NCBI GenBank assembly: GCA_043228905.1
Contig: JBHGNT010000005.1
Location: 3,658,001 to 3,722,000, forward strand
Length of the DNA: 64,000 bases
Origin: Azolla caroliniana
Taxonomy: Eukaryota; Polypodiophyta
Direction of reading: 5' to 3'
Part shown: positions 1-12,353 of the stretch, piece by piece
Numbering within the stretch: the first letter of the stretch is position 1
Layout of the letters: the number at the start of each line of letters is the position of its first letter
The notes under the pieces: model-generated
What the model saw: only the letters and a program-made list of their open reading frames with translations
What the model was told of the DNA's origin: nothing
Database searches by the model: none
Made by a program: the position numbers and the translations under genes

Positions 1-1042
1 AACCAATACAGCAGATTTCTCACATATGACTTCCCAATCAAGTTTGTGAGATCCAAGGCTCATAAAAGGTTTCCCTTTTGAACAAATTCTGAGATAAATT
101 TAAGAGAGAACCGATTGTTTTTAGAGTTTTGAAGAGCAAATGCTGATTAGTAAAGTAAGAAAATTTTATATTTTTATCTTTTTGAAAGGATGCTTCTTTT
201 AACAGACATGTCGAAGAGGATATACTTGAGTAGATGCATTGAGAACAAATAGAAGAAATGGAGAGCTCCAATGGGTGATCTTGAATTTTGGTTACAGATA
301 AAAGATTGTAGGACCTAGGTTCACCAATGATGTAAATGGTGAAACTAACAATGGCAAACATTGTGTGTCTACCAACCATGTTTCATGTTGGATATCTTTA
401 TCATTCAAATGTTTTTATTTTAAAATAGCAACCATCATAACGGGATGCTGTTTTAACTCTTTTATGACAATTATATATTAACCATTTTCTTCTTTCCTTT
501 ATTACTAGCTCCGCAGAATTCTTGATAACATTTCATGACCAGTGTGAAACAACAGAAGACCAACTGTCCTGAGAGCAGATGAGGTTAAGAAAGCTAGAAA
601 TAAATTCCTGTGTACTAAAGCTCTAAACTCAAAAGTTACTTTAGAGTTAGCAGTTAGACCCCACATATAGTCAGTTAAAGGCTATAAACACTAAGATTTG
701 TTTTTTACAAGGTGATAACATGAACAACACTTGCCTTATTCAGAAAACCCTCTTTTAATGAAGAACTGGACATTCAACTGTGGGGCTAATTTAGAGTTAG
801 TTTTAGTGTGTTGAAATTTGTAGGTCTAAATAGATAGTTGAAATTTATAGATCTACTGGCTTATTAGTTCTCTTTGCCTACTATACTGCGTGAAGAATAC
901 CTTGGAGGCTCTACAGGTGGATTTCCAATTATTCCCTCGATATGTAAAATAAAGGTCTTAATAAAGGAGTTGAATTTATTTCAGTAACAGGGTTCCAACC
1001 ACTTGTTTCTCTGAATTCTGCTATACTCTTCACATCCCAGTT
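1..1042. other. AT-rich intergenic DNA, no gene seen
   Basis: No open frame here shows a recognisable domain or plausible splice-site arrangement. A 113-codon frame on the minus strand (38-379) has no family resemblance and was set aside. I see no RNA gene or repeat boundary. Confidence 0.6.
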
Positions 1043-1495
1043 ACTTTGGTGGTGGTTCAGCACAAGAGGCTATGGCTGGAATTCCTATAGGCCAAGGAAG
1101 TATTTGGGACAATGCAAAACGGCTTGGTCAATCCTATATACAAAACTATTGGCCTGCAATCTGATTTGCAAGGGCCTCTTGTAGATATTGGACACTCTAA
1201 TATGGCTGGAAGAACAATTTTTGGAAGGCTCTTGTGGAAATATTGGAGCTCTTCAACCATATGTGGGACTTTGGTGGTGGTTCAGCACGAGAGGCTATGG
1301 CTGGAATTCCTATAGGCCAAGGAAGTATTTGGAACAATGCAAAACGGCTTGGTCAATCCTATATACAAAACTATTAGCCTGCAATCTGGTTTGCAAGGGC
1401 CTCTTGTAGATATTGGACACTCTAATATGGCTGGAAGAACAATTTTTGGAAGGCTCTTGTGGAAATATTGGAGTTCTAATATGACTGGAAGATTA
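1043..1495. repeat. 225-bp tandem duplication
   Basis: The segment 1043-1248 recurs at 1268-1473 with period 225 and only a few substitutions. A short degenerate third start follows at about 1474-1495. The period is a multiple of three. In the plus frame beginning at 1046 the first copy reads as a coding-like stretch (FGGGSAQEAMAGIPIGQGS) until an in-frame TGA, and the second copy has its own TAG. I do not recognise the peptide. It may be a duplicated fragment of a decayed gene exon or plain non-coding DNA. Confidence 0.85.
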
Positions 1496-1639
1496 TATGA
1501 CCACTTGATACATTTAGGAAAAGTAAAGGATTATGAGGAAGGTGGGGCAGGGTTTCAGGTTTAGGAAGTTTGAAACTCTTAGCATTACAAGATAAACTAA
1601 AGGCTCTAGCTTTACACAATCTGATGAGGAATATAACGA

Positions 1640-2130
1640 AAGAAAACTTCACAGAATCCTCAAACGTGCTGAACAGTAACGTGTCATTGGGGTGGACCCA
1701 CATTGTTGATTCAGTATCAATCACTTCATGTGTTCAAATCAACATGCTTTCTTGTTAACATTGGCCTGGCACAAGTTGGATGCATGCAATCATCAAAATT
1801 CTCGAATAGGATATAAAAGAAAGTCCAATGGAAAGATGCACAGAATCCTCAAAAGTGTCGAAGGGCAATGTGTCATAGGAGTCATAGGGGTGGACCCACA
1901 GATTTGATTCAATCAATTGCTTCAAGGGTTGAATTCAACATGCTTTCTCGTTGACATTGGCCTGGCACAAGTTGGATCCATGCAATCATCAAAATTCTCG
2001 AATAGAATCAAAAAGAAAGTCCAATGGAAAGATGCACAGAATCCTGAAAAGTGCCGAAGGGCAATGTATCATAGGGTTGGACCCACAGTGTTGATTCAAT
2101 ATCAATCGCTTCATGGGTTGAATTCAGAAC
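1640..2130. repeat. About 2.5-copy tandem array, unit 189-196 bp
   Basis: Landmark words recur in order. 'acagaatcct' starts at 1651, 1840 and 2036, and 'ttggcctggc' at 1761 and 1957, giving spacings of 189-196 bases. The third copy is truncated near 2130. Copies differ by point changes and small indels, so the array is not very recent. It lies directly after the 225-bp duplication but is unrelated to it in sequence. No long open frame runs through the array. Confidence 0.8.
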
Positions 2131-2953
2131 TGAAATAACTATGTTCTTTAAGAAAAAGGAACAACCTTCTTCAAAAAACCGATAGAAAAGTTGTGCTATC
2201 TCATAAAACCAAAAAAGAATATGAAAAGTTCTGCCAGAGATAATCCATAGGGATCTCTCCTGGGGTTCAAAAAATGATTTCGAGAATACTGGTATCAGAA
2301 TATATGCATTTGTGCATAAGACTTTGCTTGAAAGCACCGTCACTGGTGTTGGTTCCCAGCATCTCACAAACGATTCCAACAATCGGATGTCAAGATGGGC
2401 TTAGATAGAATGGAACATGCAAATAAAAGCAATCACCAAGTACAACATCTCAAAAAGCCACAGAATACCCATCCCCATAGCCCAAACGATGATACATGTT
2501 CTTGTCTCTACCTACACTCACTTCTTGCTGTGTTTAGACATGTTTTGGCTTTTTGACCTTTATCATCTTATTGTTGTGCCTACTTAGATTCATGTAGAGC
2601 ATATAATTATATATCGATGTATGACACGTCTATATGTATGTACATGTGTGTATGAATGCATACATACATATATGTATGTCTGCATGCATGCACAGATGGA
2701 TAAATGCATGAATGTATGTATATATGTGAGTTTTCAATATGTTGTTTCCAACTTAACTCCATCTCCATTTCTTTTGAAATGACAATTACTCATGCATTTT
2801 CCATTCATTCTCTAACTTTCTTCCATAATAGAAGCGGTGACAAGCTCAAGCTGTTATATAGGCCATCCCTAAGCCAAAGTATCCTCTTCACATCCTTAGG
2901 AAAGAGAATGTCGAACAAAACAACATAAAGTAGGCCAATGACCTCAAGCAAGG
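2131..2953. other. Intergenic DNA with an ATGT-rich simple tract
   Basis: Nothing gene-like is recognisable. About 2625-2725 is a degenerate alternation of TATG/CATA words. The last 150 bases lead into the Copia remnant, but I see no primer-binding site, zinc-knuckle Gag or long terminal repeat in them. Confidence 0.5.
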
Positions 2954-4745
2954 ATGGCACAACCTCAGCAAAATCCACCATCATCAGGTGAAGAAATGTA
3001 TTTATTCAATACCAATTTAACCAACACAACAGATTTAGACCTTTCATGGTACCTAGATATCAGCGCTACTCATCACATGGCATTCGACAAAATGTACCTA
3101 ACACAATACAAAGAGCTTACCACACCCCTAGATGTCCACCTTGGAGATAACAGCATCAGACATGCCCAAGGATATGGCACCCTCACCTTTAGTCTATTCA
3201 ACAACAATCATCTTCACATTCATAGAGTTTACTTTGTACCAGGACTCACAAAGAAACTCTTATCAGTAAGTCAAGCAACAGAATGAAACTCACACTCACC
3301 TTCAAAGGTAATTCTTGTCTCTTCCAATCTCAACTCTCAAATGGCACATCATATACAATTCCTTGTTTCAAAACACAAAACCTATGCCCAATTCACATCA
3401 CACCCATCAACATATCAAATGCCTCTCGTCAAATCAATGACACTGGAATTCAAAACACCCTCAAATGGCATCTTAGGTTAGGTCAACCACATCTTCAAGC
3501 CCTTCATAAGATCCGAACACGCAACCTTGCCAGAGGAATAATAGGTCCTCTCACCCAACTATCCTTTTGTGAAGGTTGCCTCTTCGGAAAAATGACCTCC
3601 AATCCATATCCTCGTTCAACCCAATACACAACAAATCCCCTCCAACTCATCCACACAGATCTATGTGGACCAATGCCGACTCCTTCCCTCACCGGAGATC
3701 TTTACTTTCTCACATTTATCAATGACTACACCATCATCACTTTCCTCAAAAAGAAATCTGATGCCCTATCCCATTTCTTAGCCTACAAAAATCTTGTTGA
3801 AAACCAATTAAATCAAAAAATCAAAATCCTACCAAGTGATAATGGAGGCGAATTCACTTCGAACGAATTCGATAACATACTACAATCACAAGGAATCCTT
3901 CATCAGACAACCATACCACATCATCCTCAACAAAATAGAAAAGCCAAGAGAGAGAATAGAACACTCATGGATGCTGCTGGATTAATGCTAAAAACTGCAA
4001 ACCTCCCAAACTCTTTTTGAGAAGAAGCCGTGGCAACAGCCTACTATTTACAAAATAGATTGCCTACGACAACACTCAGCTCTCAAACACCATTCGAAAA
4101 ATGGTCAGGTATCAAACCCGATCTCCCTCACCTAAAGATCTTTGGCAGTACAGCATACTCATATGTACCCAATGCAACCAAAAATAAACTAGAAGATCAG
4201 GCAACCAAACAAATTTTCATCGGCTATGGTGACTCTTTCGGCAAGAAAGGATATCACCTTTACAATCCAATCACATGTAAGTTCCAATTTAGTAGAAGTT
4301 GCATCTTTGATGAAACTTCTATCTTGTCACCACCACCCCGAGTCACTTCTCTTGAACCACCTAATCATAACTCAGAAAACCTAACCCTTGATGAATATGA
4401 ATCTTTAGATGATATATTAGACATAATGAGTCACATAACTAATACTAATAACAAACAACCCAGACCACATTTACCTTCTCTACAACCCTTTCAAGAACCT
4501 ACTCCAATGCTTACTCCTCAAATACCCATCCCCCCACAACTTTCCTCCAAACCCATTCCAACTCACACACCACCAAGCTCCTCAATACAAAGCTATCAAA
4601 ATTCTCCACCCAAACACAAATCTGTTCCACGCACTTCAGCAAGGCTAAATGAACCAAAGAAGATCAACCAATCCTCGTCATCAATTATACTCCTACAAAT
4701 CAACAAGTTGCTGATTTTCTCACAAAAGCAACAATGGAATCATGA
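2954..4745 (+). mobile_element. Decayed Ty1/Copia retrotransposon remnant
   Basis: Pieces of a Copia polyprotein lie in the usual order: protease around 3046-3075, the pre-integrase zinc region (KWHLRLGQPH, later SFCEGCLFGK), integrase core (HTDLCGPM, LPSDNGGEF), the integrase C-terminal part, and a linker ending SARLNEPKK. Breaks are clear. The protease active site reads DISA where the family has DSGA. A frame change and stop lie at 3284-3286. The integrase glutamate motif reads AKRENRT where the family has AERKNRT, so the expected catalytic Glu is Lys. An in-frame TGA at 4018-4020 stands where a Trp codon is usual. Reverse transcriptase and most of RNase H are missing. No long terminal repeats are recognised, and Gag is absent. 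The element cannot be autonomous. Confidence 0.9.
4683..4745 (+). pseudogene. RNase H C-terminal tail of the Copia remnant
   Basis: In a frame different from the upstream linker, this stretch reads NYTPTNQQVADFLTKA and then MES before a TGA at 4743-4745. The VADFLTKA motif matches the conserved end of Copia RNase H (usually LADIFTKAL). It abuts the pre-RT linker near position 4680, so one internal deletion removed the reverse transcriptase and most of RNase H, roughly 1.5-2 kb by family proportions. Confidence 0.75.
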
Positions 4746-5429
4746 CAATAATATAAGGTTTATGTTCTAGAATTTCCTAGAAATTCACATAAAAGCAACA
4801 ATAGTAAAAGGTACCATGATTTATTTCAATAGAAATTAGCAAGTTTTACCTTTGTACCAAGTGCAGATCCAGGAAACGTCATGGATGATGCAAATTCATT
4901 AGGACCTGTAAGGTTTTCAACCATAAAAAAGGAAACGGCTTAAACCTAAGAACTATGAGGAAGATATGTATGATATTATAACACCTCATGAAACTAGTAT
5001 GCATGGAGTGCACCATAAATATGCATTATAACAAAGTTAATTTCATCATATCATATGATGACATCAATGTATGTGCATATTTCCACCTGCGCATGGCAAG
5101 GAAGATAAATATTCTTCAGTAGATGTGAACCTGTCAGGATCGGCATTCAGATCAGAGTCCGTTGCGAGGACACAGAGAGAAAGAGTAGATGATGTGAAGG
5201 AGGTAGGAAGACATGTGTTAGCACGGTGCAGCTGTGGTGCAGGCAGGCATGGAGAAGTAGACGCAGCACAACGGCACAACAACCAACGATGTCTCATAGT
5301 CGTCGTCATGAGACGTGCTCTAATGTCAGCATCTTTCAAGGGGTAAGGTTTGATGGCAGCGGCGCCAACCATGAGGCAGGGGTAGACAGCAGCAGCAGCA
5401 GCAGCAGCCAGGGAGAATGGATGCATTCT
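4746..5429. other. Intergenic DNA with a CAG tract, no supported gene
   Basis: The part from about 5085 to 5410 is more GC-rich than its surroundings and ends in a (CAG)n tract at about 5387-5409. Minus- and plus-strand frames cross it, but none resembles a known family and no splice framework is evident. Confidence 0.5.
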
Positions 5430-5923
5430 GTTTCTCTCTCCCTTTCTGTCTCTGTCTCTGTCTCTGTCTCTGTTTCTCTATGTCTATGTCTATGTATATG
5501 TATATGTATATGTATATGTCTATGTCTATGTATATGTCTGTGTCTCTGTGTCTCTGTCTCTGTCTGTATCTGTGTCTGTCTGTGCGTTGCCTCCACAGCC
5601 TCTCTGTCTCTTTGCAGTGAGTTGCCAGTGAAAACAGCAGCTGCTGGCCGGGTAATTGCTGATATACATACATATATATATATACATACATATATATATG
5701 GGTAATTGCTGATATACATACATATATATATATACATACATATATATATATACATACATATATATATATACATACATATATATATATACATACATATATA
5801 TATATACATATACATACATATATATATACATATATATATACATACACATATATATATATACATACATATATATATATACATACATATATATATACATACA
5901 TACATATATATATATATACTCAT
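5430..5923. repeat. Compound microsatellite region
   Basis: A TCTG/TATG-rich tract (5430-5580) is followed, after about 70 bases of ordinary sequence, by a long array of alternating TATATA and CATACA words (about 5660-5923). Inside it a 50-base segment beginning GGTAATTGCT is directly duplicated (starts 5651 and 5701). Long translations of this region are artefacts of the repeat. Confidence 0.9.
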
Positions 5924-6180
5924 GTTGTATGTCCCACCAACAAAAGAGCATGTCCGTGTTCGTGTCCATGTGATAAGGAGAGACTCCACTCATTAGAGCT
6001 CCTTCATGCACCTTCAACTCGTACCCCTCGACCCTAGCTTTATCAGCTTATCAATTCGATTCAAAAATAATCAATCACACGTCTTGCTTTGCTTTGATCC
6101 CAAATGTAAGCTTACGGCTTCGTTTCTTTTCAAATATCATTAAACAGTTTGGTTTCAATTCCATTTGGTTCAAAATGTGG

Positions 6181-6545
6181 AGTTTAATTGCTCCAAGTGA
6201 CTCGGTTAATTGGTTGGTTGTTTTTTCGGTTCACTAATGGTTTTTTCTTTTGTTTAATATTTTAATTGATTTCACTTTAATCATTTGGTTTAGATTTGTG
6301 ATTAAACGATTCAGGTTGGTTTCAAGTTTTCCTTTTGTTGGTTTGTTGGTTTAATCACTCCAAGTGACTCGGTTTGCTGGTTTGTTGGTTTTCCACTTCA
6401 CTAATGGTTTAATTAGTTTAACTTAGATGCTTTCCAGTTTAATGGTTTTTTCTTTTGTTTAATATTTTAATTAATTTGAATTAAATCGTTTGGTTTAGAT
6501 TTGTGATTAAACTGTTCTGCTTGGTTTCAAGTTTTTCTTTTATGG
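6181..6545. repeat. Imperfect two-copy duplication, T- and GGTT-rich
   Basis: The word ctccaagtgactcgg starts at 6191 and 6358 (offset 167). The later landmark 'tgtttaatattttaatt' recurs at an offset of about 205, so the second copy carries an insertion of about 38 bases. Repeated GGTTTGGTTT-like words run through both copies. No coding potential is visible. Confidence 0.7.
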
Positions 6546-7180
6546 TTTGGTTTCACCTTTTCCTTACATGGTTTGGTTTAAATGGCTAGGATCCAAATAT
6601 TTGATGTAAACAGCTTGTAGTTCTCATACAGTTTGATTTTTTTCATATATAAATTGTTCCGTTTCGTTTCAGGCCAAGAAACCAAACCGACCTCAACCCT
6701 TACCTACTTCCCGAGATCCCCTACCCTAATCGATTGATCACAAGCAATCCAAACGGGAGTACATCAACATGTAACCCTTCTCTTATTGAAAACATGTGAG
6801 ACTTTATTGCACTCCAACACTCAATAGAAGAGCCACACAATGAGAAATCACCAACACAACTTCACTTCCATTAATCCAGGCTTAAAATTTTTGAAGTGAT
6901 GAGGATACAGTGTTACACTCTTAACTTATAGTTAATAAGATAATTAAGGGGACGGAGAATGTGTACCCTTATAAAAAGGTTTATAATTTCACATTTATAC
7001 TTCATCCTTATTCAACCAATTTATATTTACGTCATTTTCACACCAGCTGTATGATTGTCATCATTACAGTAGCTCAAGGGAATCTACATAGTCTGTACTC
7101 CAGAGAAGTGCACAATTTTTCCTTACCATTCATAAACCCTGTACAAATTCCACAACATTCCTAAGAATCTGCCAACAATC
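6546..7180. other. AT-rich intergenic DNA, nothing recognised
   Basis: No gene, repeat or RNA feature can be supported here. Short open frames are not family-like. Confidence 0.5.
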
Positions 7181-8135
7181 TCAGAATGCCTGTTCTGTAC
7201 ATGCGTCTAAAGTTTGCCTATAAGCCTTTGAGCATGCTGGTGATAACCTCACCAATGATCCTAGAGACCCAAACTTGCATACAGATGGACTTGCCCAATG
7301 CCAATTTGGAGCATCTGCACCTATGACTAACTGTAAAAAAATATCTACCTTGCTTACCTGCATAACTAACTATAAGACCCCTAGCCATACATAACAGTAT
7401 GTAGCATCCCACTACTGTCTCTGATGCGCCATCATGAAGTTGTATACCTTCTTCCCGCTGATCCTATGACCTCTACAGTTTCTTTAAACATCATAACTTT
7501 TGATAATCAACAATTTTGTGGTATAGTTACAATTTCCTGAAAAAATCTAGATTCCAAGTTATGGGGGATAAATAATCATCCATGAACGTTATCTCAATAT
7601 AGTTTTGCAAAATATATATTTGATATGGATTTCATTCTCAGGAAATGCACAATAATACTTCAAATTTTTGCACTCAACATACCCCACCAAACATTCAATC
7701 AATAGTCCAGTTATCCATTATTACAAAAGTTTTCCTGATGCTGATGGAGATTTCTTGTATGGGCATCGGCTTCTTATTCAGAATGTCAATATGTCCTAAC
7801 TTTTTACATGGAAGTGTACATTTTCTCTGCCATTATAATCGGAAACAAGCGGTCGGAAAACTTTTCATTGATTAATGCATATTGACTCTGCTGAAGTATG
7901 ACGTAAAAACATACCTCTTCGTGTGAGGCCCGTAGTGATGTTGGGGTTAATTTCCTTCCCGGCCACGTGCCTATTTTCGGCCCTTATCAAGGAGTGATGA
8001 AGCATTCCACGCAGTTTTCTCCCAACGCTGCTTCTTTCCTACCAAGATGCAAAGAAAATGGTGGAGACGCGACACCAGCATGAGCCACGTAAAGCCAAAC
8101 GAACAGCTCAGGCACAACAAAGTTGGGGTACTTAC

Positions 8136-8222
8136 AGAAGGGTATGAAGACGAAGAAGAAGAAGAAGAAGACGGTGTGGGAGGGAAGAAGACAGAACGAC
8201 TCAGCAGAGCTTGAGTTGCCAT
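8136..8222 (-). CDS. Candidate first exon of an unidentified plastid-targeted protein
   Basis: Read on the minus strand, an ATG at 8222 opens 29 codons (MATQALLSRSVFFPPTP, then a serine run, then YPS) and stops exactly at a consensus donor, TCT|GTAAGT. A Ser/Thr-rich, basic, acid-free N-terminus like this is typical of a chloroplast transit peptide. A TATA-like stretch lies about 50 bases upstream. Downstream, another possible exon end (GAAGAG|GTATGT at about 7914) and an open segment at about 7357-7440 ending A|GGTAAGC could belong to the same transcript. I could not join them in phase or recognise the product. The gene may be real but unresolved, truncated, or chance. Confidence 0.25.
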
Positions 8223-8269
8223 GCTTGCTCACGATTGAAGGCAGCAGGAGGTCAGGAGAGATACCATGT

Positions 8270-8284
8270 ACATATATATATGTA
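8270..8284 (-). promoter_or_regulatory. Possible TATA box for the candidate exon at 8222
   Basis: A palindromic ATATATATAT stretch lies about 50 bases upstream of the minus-strand ATG. The spacing suits a TATA box with a very short leader, but simple TA words are common in this window. Confidence 0.2.
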
Positions 8285-8340
8285 CATATGCAGGAAAGAA
8301 CGGATTTTGAGCGGCAGTGCAGAGGATGGAAGGACCTGCA

Positions 8341-8676
8341 GGGGGGGGGTGTGAAGAGAAGGGGGGGGGGTTTATCCGTCGATCAGAGATTGTTTCTCCA
8401 AATTACATATATAACCCTCTCTTTCTCGCGAATTAAAAAGACAAAAAACTGATGTACATAGAAAGCATACACACTCTCGTGCCATGAAAACTGAGACAGA
8501 TAGAAAGCTATTCAACCTCTCATGCCATTGGCATCGGGGCAGAGCATCTACTCACCTTATGCTCGTCTAGCTATGTGTAGGAGTGTCCTTTTCATATGTA
8601 TACATAGTTGAACTCCCATATGTTGTCCACCAGAGACAAGGACTCCGATTGGGGGGGGGGGGGGGGGGGGCGGGGG
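8341..8676. repeat. Cluster of homopolymer G tracts
   Basis: Runs of 9 G (8341-8349), 10 G (8361-8370) and 20 G (8651-8670, then C and five more G). These are among about a dozen such tracts in the window. They could form G-quadruplexes or reflect assembly or polymerase slippage. Confidence 0.9.
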
Positions 8677-9828
8677 ATGGACCTCCTCCGGAAAGGGGAT
8701 GAGAGTTGGGTATATATATGCCGGATTCTTGTTCGTTATCTGTCGCCCCACGAGTTCAAAAGACTCCTTTCAATATGAATGGGCCCCCTTTGAAGTCTCC
8801 ATGCTTCATTTGAGCATTATCCCATGTGGGTGTCTCAAATGCTCCCTCTCTCTACAAAGTTGTCTAGAAACAATTGTTTGCAAATCAAACTACACATTGT
8901 TCCTCGAACCTTCTTTATAGGGATTGGGCTACATATGTTAACTTGACATCCACCACTAGAATAATAACATATACATGATCGATTGATATCAATGGTTAAA
9001 TATCTTGACTATGATGAGCTAAAAGTACATATCGTTAATGTGGTGGCTTTTAGACAAATGGATCTATATGTTATGAATGTTGACATGGTTATATGTTGTC
9101 CTTGAGTTGCATTGACAATAATAAACTAAAGTTCTAGCATGACAATGGATACATCATATCAAAAGGACTATGTATACATGTGTTTTGTGTTTGCATGTTG
9201 AGTTATAGGGTCACGTCCAAGAATCTTGTCCTTCTTATTAGAGTGGGATTTTTTTTCTCGTGTCGTGTGTTTTTAATTACATGTTCACGTGTGCATGTAC
9301 GACATACATCCATGTCTAGATGCGTTTATTTGTGAATGCTTTCATGTGTGTGCTTAATGAGCGTGTGTATGTGTGAGGGATGGTGTTATAAGTAATGCTC
9401 AATCTTTAAAGGTTAGCAAAATCTATAAACATATAGAATGGCTACAACCGATTGGGAGCAAGGAAATAAACTAAGGTTAGAGATAGGACAAAGGAAGATG
9501 GAACAAAAGTAAGAACAATGTCATGTATAAGACGCAAAATGTTGTCATCATAATCATCACCTATAATAATATATCCCTATCTTGACTTCAATGGTCACCT
9601 TAGTTTCTTGTTATTAAGCGTTGATTACTTTACAGCAACAAAACAAATACTTGTATACACGTTGAGCTCAACGAGAAGGCCATATGCTTTAATCTTGTTT
9701 GGTCGTCTATGTCCTGAATGTGATTATTCATCGTACATCTCAAATGTCTATTGTGTGCTAACTTTTACCACCAACCAAGTTCAATTGAAAATCAACTTAT
9801 GATACATGTTGTTATCGAGCACCATGAC

Positions 9829-9832
<4 letters not shown>
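8677..9832. other. Intergenic DNA, nothing recognised
   Basis: AT-rich with TG- and AT-rich words. No conserved protein, tRNA or repeat boundary is recognised. The longest frames (under 75 codons) have no family features. Confidence 0.5.
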
Positions 9833-9865
<33 letters not shown>

Positions 9866-9873
9866 CCCCCCCC
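9833..9873. repeat. (CT)n followed by C11
   Basis: A dinucleotide CT tract (9833-9862) runs directly into 11 cytosines (9863-9873). Confidence 0.95.
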
Positions 9874-12346
9874 TTCCACGCCACGTAAATATAATATCAC
9901 CCTTTCGCCATTTTCCACAAGGCCATATGCGCTTAGAACCAAAAAAGGTGTTTGGTTTCACACACTAAGGCATGAAAAGGGTTCCCAATATTGTGAAATG
10001 GTAGTAGAAGGTGTCATGCATACTAGTAGAGTCCCCGAGATAAAACTTATTATAGGATGGTTTCATTTACTTCTCATAAATAAATATAACATTTGATTAC
10101 ATTTGTAGAAGCTATCCAAAACTCTCGGTGGAAGAGTTATGGAGCATCAATAGGAAACTTAACATGGAGAGAGAGTGAGAGTCTGTGTGTGTGCGCGCGC
10201 ACGTGGATGTGTATGATAAAAGGAGGGGCTTGTTTCTGACTCCTGCGTTTCATGAGGGATGTTGTGGGTCTCCACCCCCCCCCCCCCCCCGCAAAAATAG
10301 TTTATAGCTATTTATTGCACGTGCTAATGAGTGTGTTAGTAAGTCATGAGCAAAAGCAACACAATGACCCCACAATGTGAGTTTATGTGTTCATTCCGTA
10401 GCAACAACCTCGAAAGTTGTGAGAAGGCTTATGTGCTATTTTTCTAAAACATGGCCTACTCATTATGTGCTCATTATAATGAAACATGTTGGGCTATTGT
10501 ATTTGGACGTCGTTATTGGCGAAAGGAAAAATGTGTCGTGCATGAAAGAGATTGCTCCCTTATTGTTTTTTTCCCCACCTAAAGTACCGCCTCTTGTACA
10601 TGAAGACAATAAAATAATAATTCATTTTCTTTCCTATTGTTGTTGTTCTTGTTAGGTTTGAGTACCCATAAAATAGTAATCGCCAAATGTGTTGTGTTTT
10701 ATAAAATTATATAATATTCATGACTAATAATTGATTGTCATGCAACGCTAATTGTCACTGCAAGACGAGGTAGTTTTGAATGTTCCATTTAATGTTGTTT
10801 TCTTCTTCTTCTTCGTCTTACATCAAACAATCCACATATGCAAATCAAGGGTGCAAGACCACGTGAATTTCTTAACTCTAATTGACAGATATTACAACAA
10901 ATGTTTTTGAGTGGCATAATAATTGCCAGAAGGTAAGGCCGAGTTGACAAAGATGGATGGACCCATTTCAAGGATAATGTTGGGAAAAGATAACTCTTTA
11001 TGCTCACATGAAACCGAAGATAAAGGGGTTTTGCAGCAAAAGTGAAGCTCTCATTGCATGTGCATAAACCGTACATGTAGAAAGCTACTAGCATGTTGCT
11101 CAACACAAATCAAAGGGTGCAACCATTGTTCCTAAACTACATACCAATAAGTGTATTGGACTCATGGCATCACAATCTCCAAACAATTGACATAAACCAC
11201 CTCAACCATGGTTTGGCCTAATCAGTATAATCTTTCTCTCTCTTTGTGTGGAATTCAAGATGTTAAATAGACATATTTTTAGTATCCACAAGAGACTTGA
11301 TTGCGATATATGGGGATATATAGGATTCTTTTTAATATCCACAAAGATTGATTGCCATTTAATATCCACAAAGATTGATTGCCATGTGTAATGGGGGGGG
11401 GGGGGGGGAGAGAGAGAAACTTGCGAGATGCCGAAATTGCCCTACGAGATAAATCATGACTACAAATATGTGTTGCTTTTATCGTCTACCAGTGGCTGAA
11501 ATTTGCCCATGAGATAAATCATGATCACAATATATGAGTTGCTATAGTTTACTTGTACGGCTTGGAAAATATCAATATTTCGTAAAGATTCATGGTGATG
11601 ATCTTAATGCTTGAGGTGGCTTTACAAACAATACCCGGTCATTGGGATGGTTTTGCAAGTCTCGTGGATGTGAAATAACTCTTTTGTATGGGTACACGAC
11701 GTCCAATGTTGATCGGTATGGTGGAATGAGAGTATGACAAAGTTAAGGTTATCAACCTACATACATCTCGATGCTTTTTTAGCAACTCGAGCACAATGAT
11801 CAATGTTTTTTCACGATTCCATGAGGGTAAGACCCATGAGCCTCGCGTCCCGGAACATGCATTTTGCCCAAGGAAAACGTCGATTTTGCAGTTAGCCTAA
11901 GAAAATAAAAACAAAGCAAGCCGGCAACAAAGCGCACGTTCGTTTTCATACACATAGCATAGCGGCATATATAAAGATGATGTGTGTAGTAGCCTAGTAG
12001 GCATATGGGACGATGCAAAATCCATGGATTTCGGAGGATGAAACAACACGGAAGAAAAGAAGGTGCGACGGAGCGCACGCGATATACGTAACTTTTACGA
12101 GGAGGAGTTGTGGGTGTACGTACTATGCGAGGTCAGTGTCCATAATGTGGAAGGGAGGGGACCTATCCATTCCACATAAACATAAACATCTACATATTAA
12201 GTACATATACATATTGTTATAATACACGTTCGTCAATGGACGCAACGTGGAACCCATTCTTTTCTATACACACAGAACACACACACACACACACACACAC
12301 AGAGGGAGGGAGGGAGCTTGTCTTCCCTAGAGTGGAGCAGAAGCAG
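9874..12346. other. Intergenic DNA, no supported gene
   Basis: Contains C16 at 10275-10290, a GT/GC alternating tract at about 10180-10205, and the 27-bp duplication plus G16 described separately. Open frames up to about 105 codons show no recognisable domain. A (CA)n tract sits at about 12277-12300, followed by AGGG words, just upstream of the oxidase promoter. Confidence 0.5.
11331..11408. repeat. Perfect 27-bp duplication next to G16
   Basis: The segment 11331-11357 is repeated exactly at 11358-11384. A degenerate related word precedes it at about 11281-11308. A run of 16 G follows at 11393-11408. Confidence 0.85.
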
Positions 12347-12353
12347 TATAAAT
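12347..12353 (+). promoter_or_regulatory. Probable TATA box of the oxidase gene
   Basis: GTATAAA lies about 245 bases upstream of the preferred ATG at 12596, downstream of a (CA)n tract. It implies a leader of roughly 215 bases that includes the (AG)n tract at 12559-12590. Confidence 0.45.

Noticed and set aside
38-379. 113-codon minus-strand frame at the window edge
   Set aside because: No recognisable domain, no exon framework, ordinary length for AT-rich non-coding DNA.
5326-6017. Long frames (up to 217 codons) rich in Tyr, Ile, Val and Met
   Set aside because: They are translations of the TATATACATACA and TCTG microsatellites and occur in several frames on both strands.
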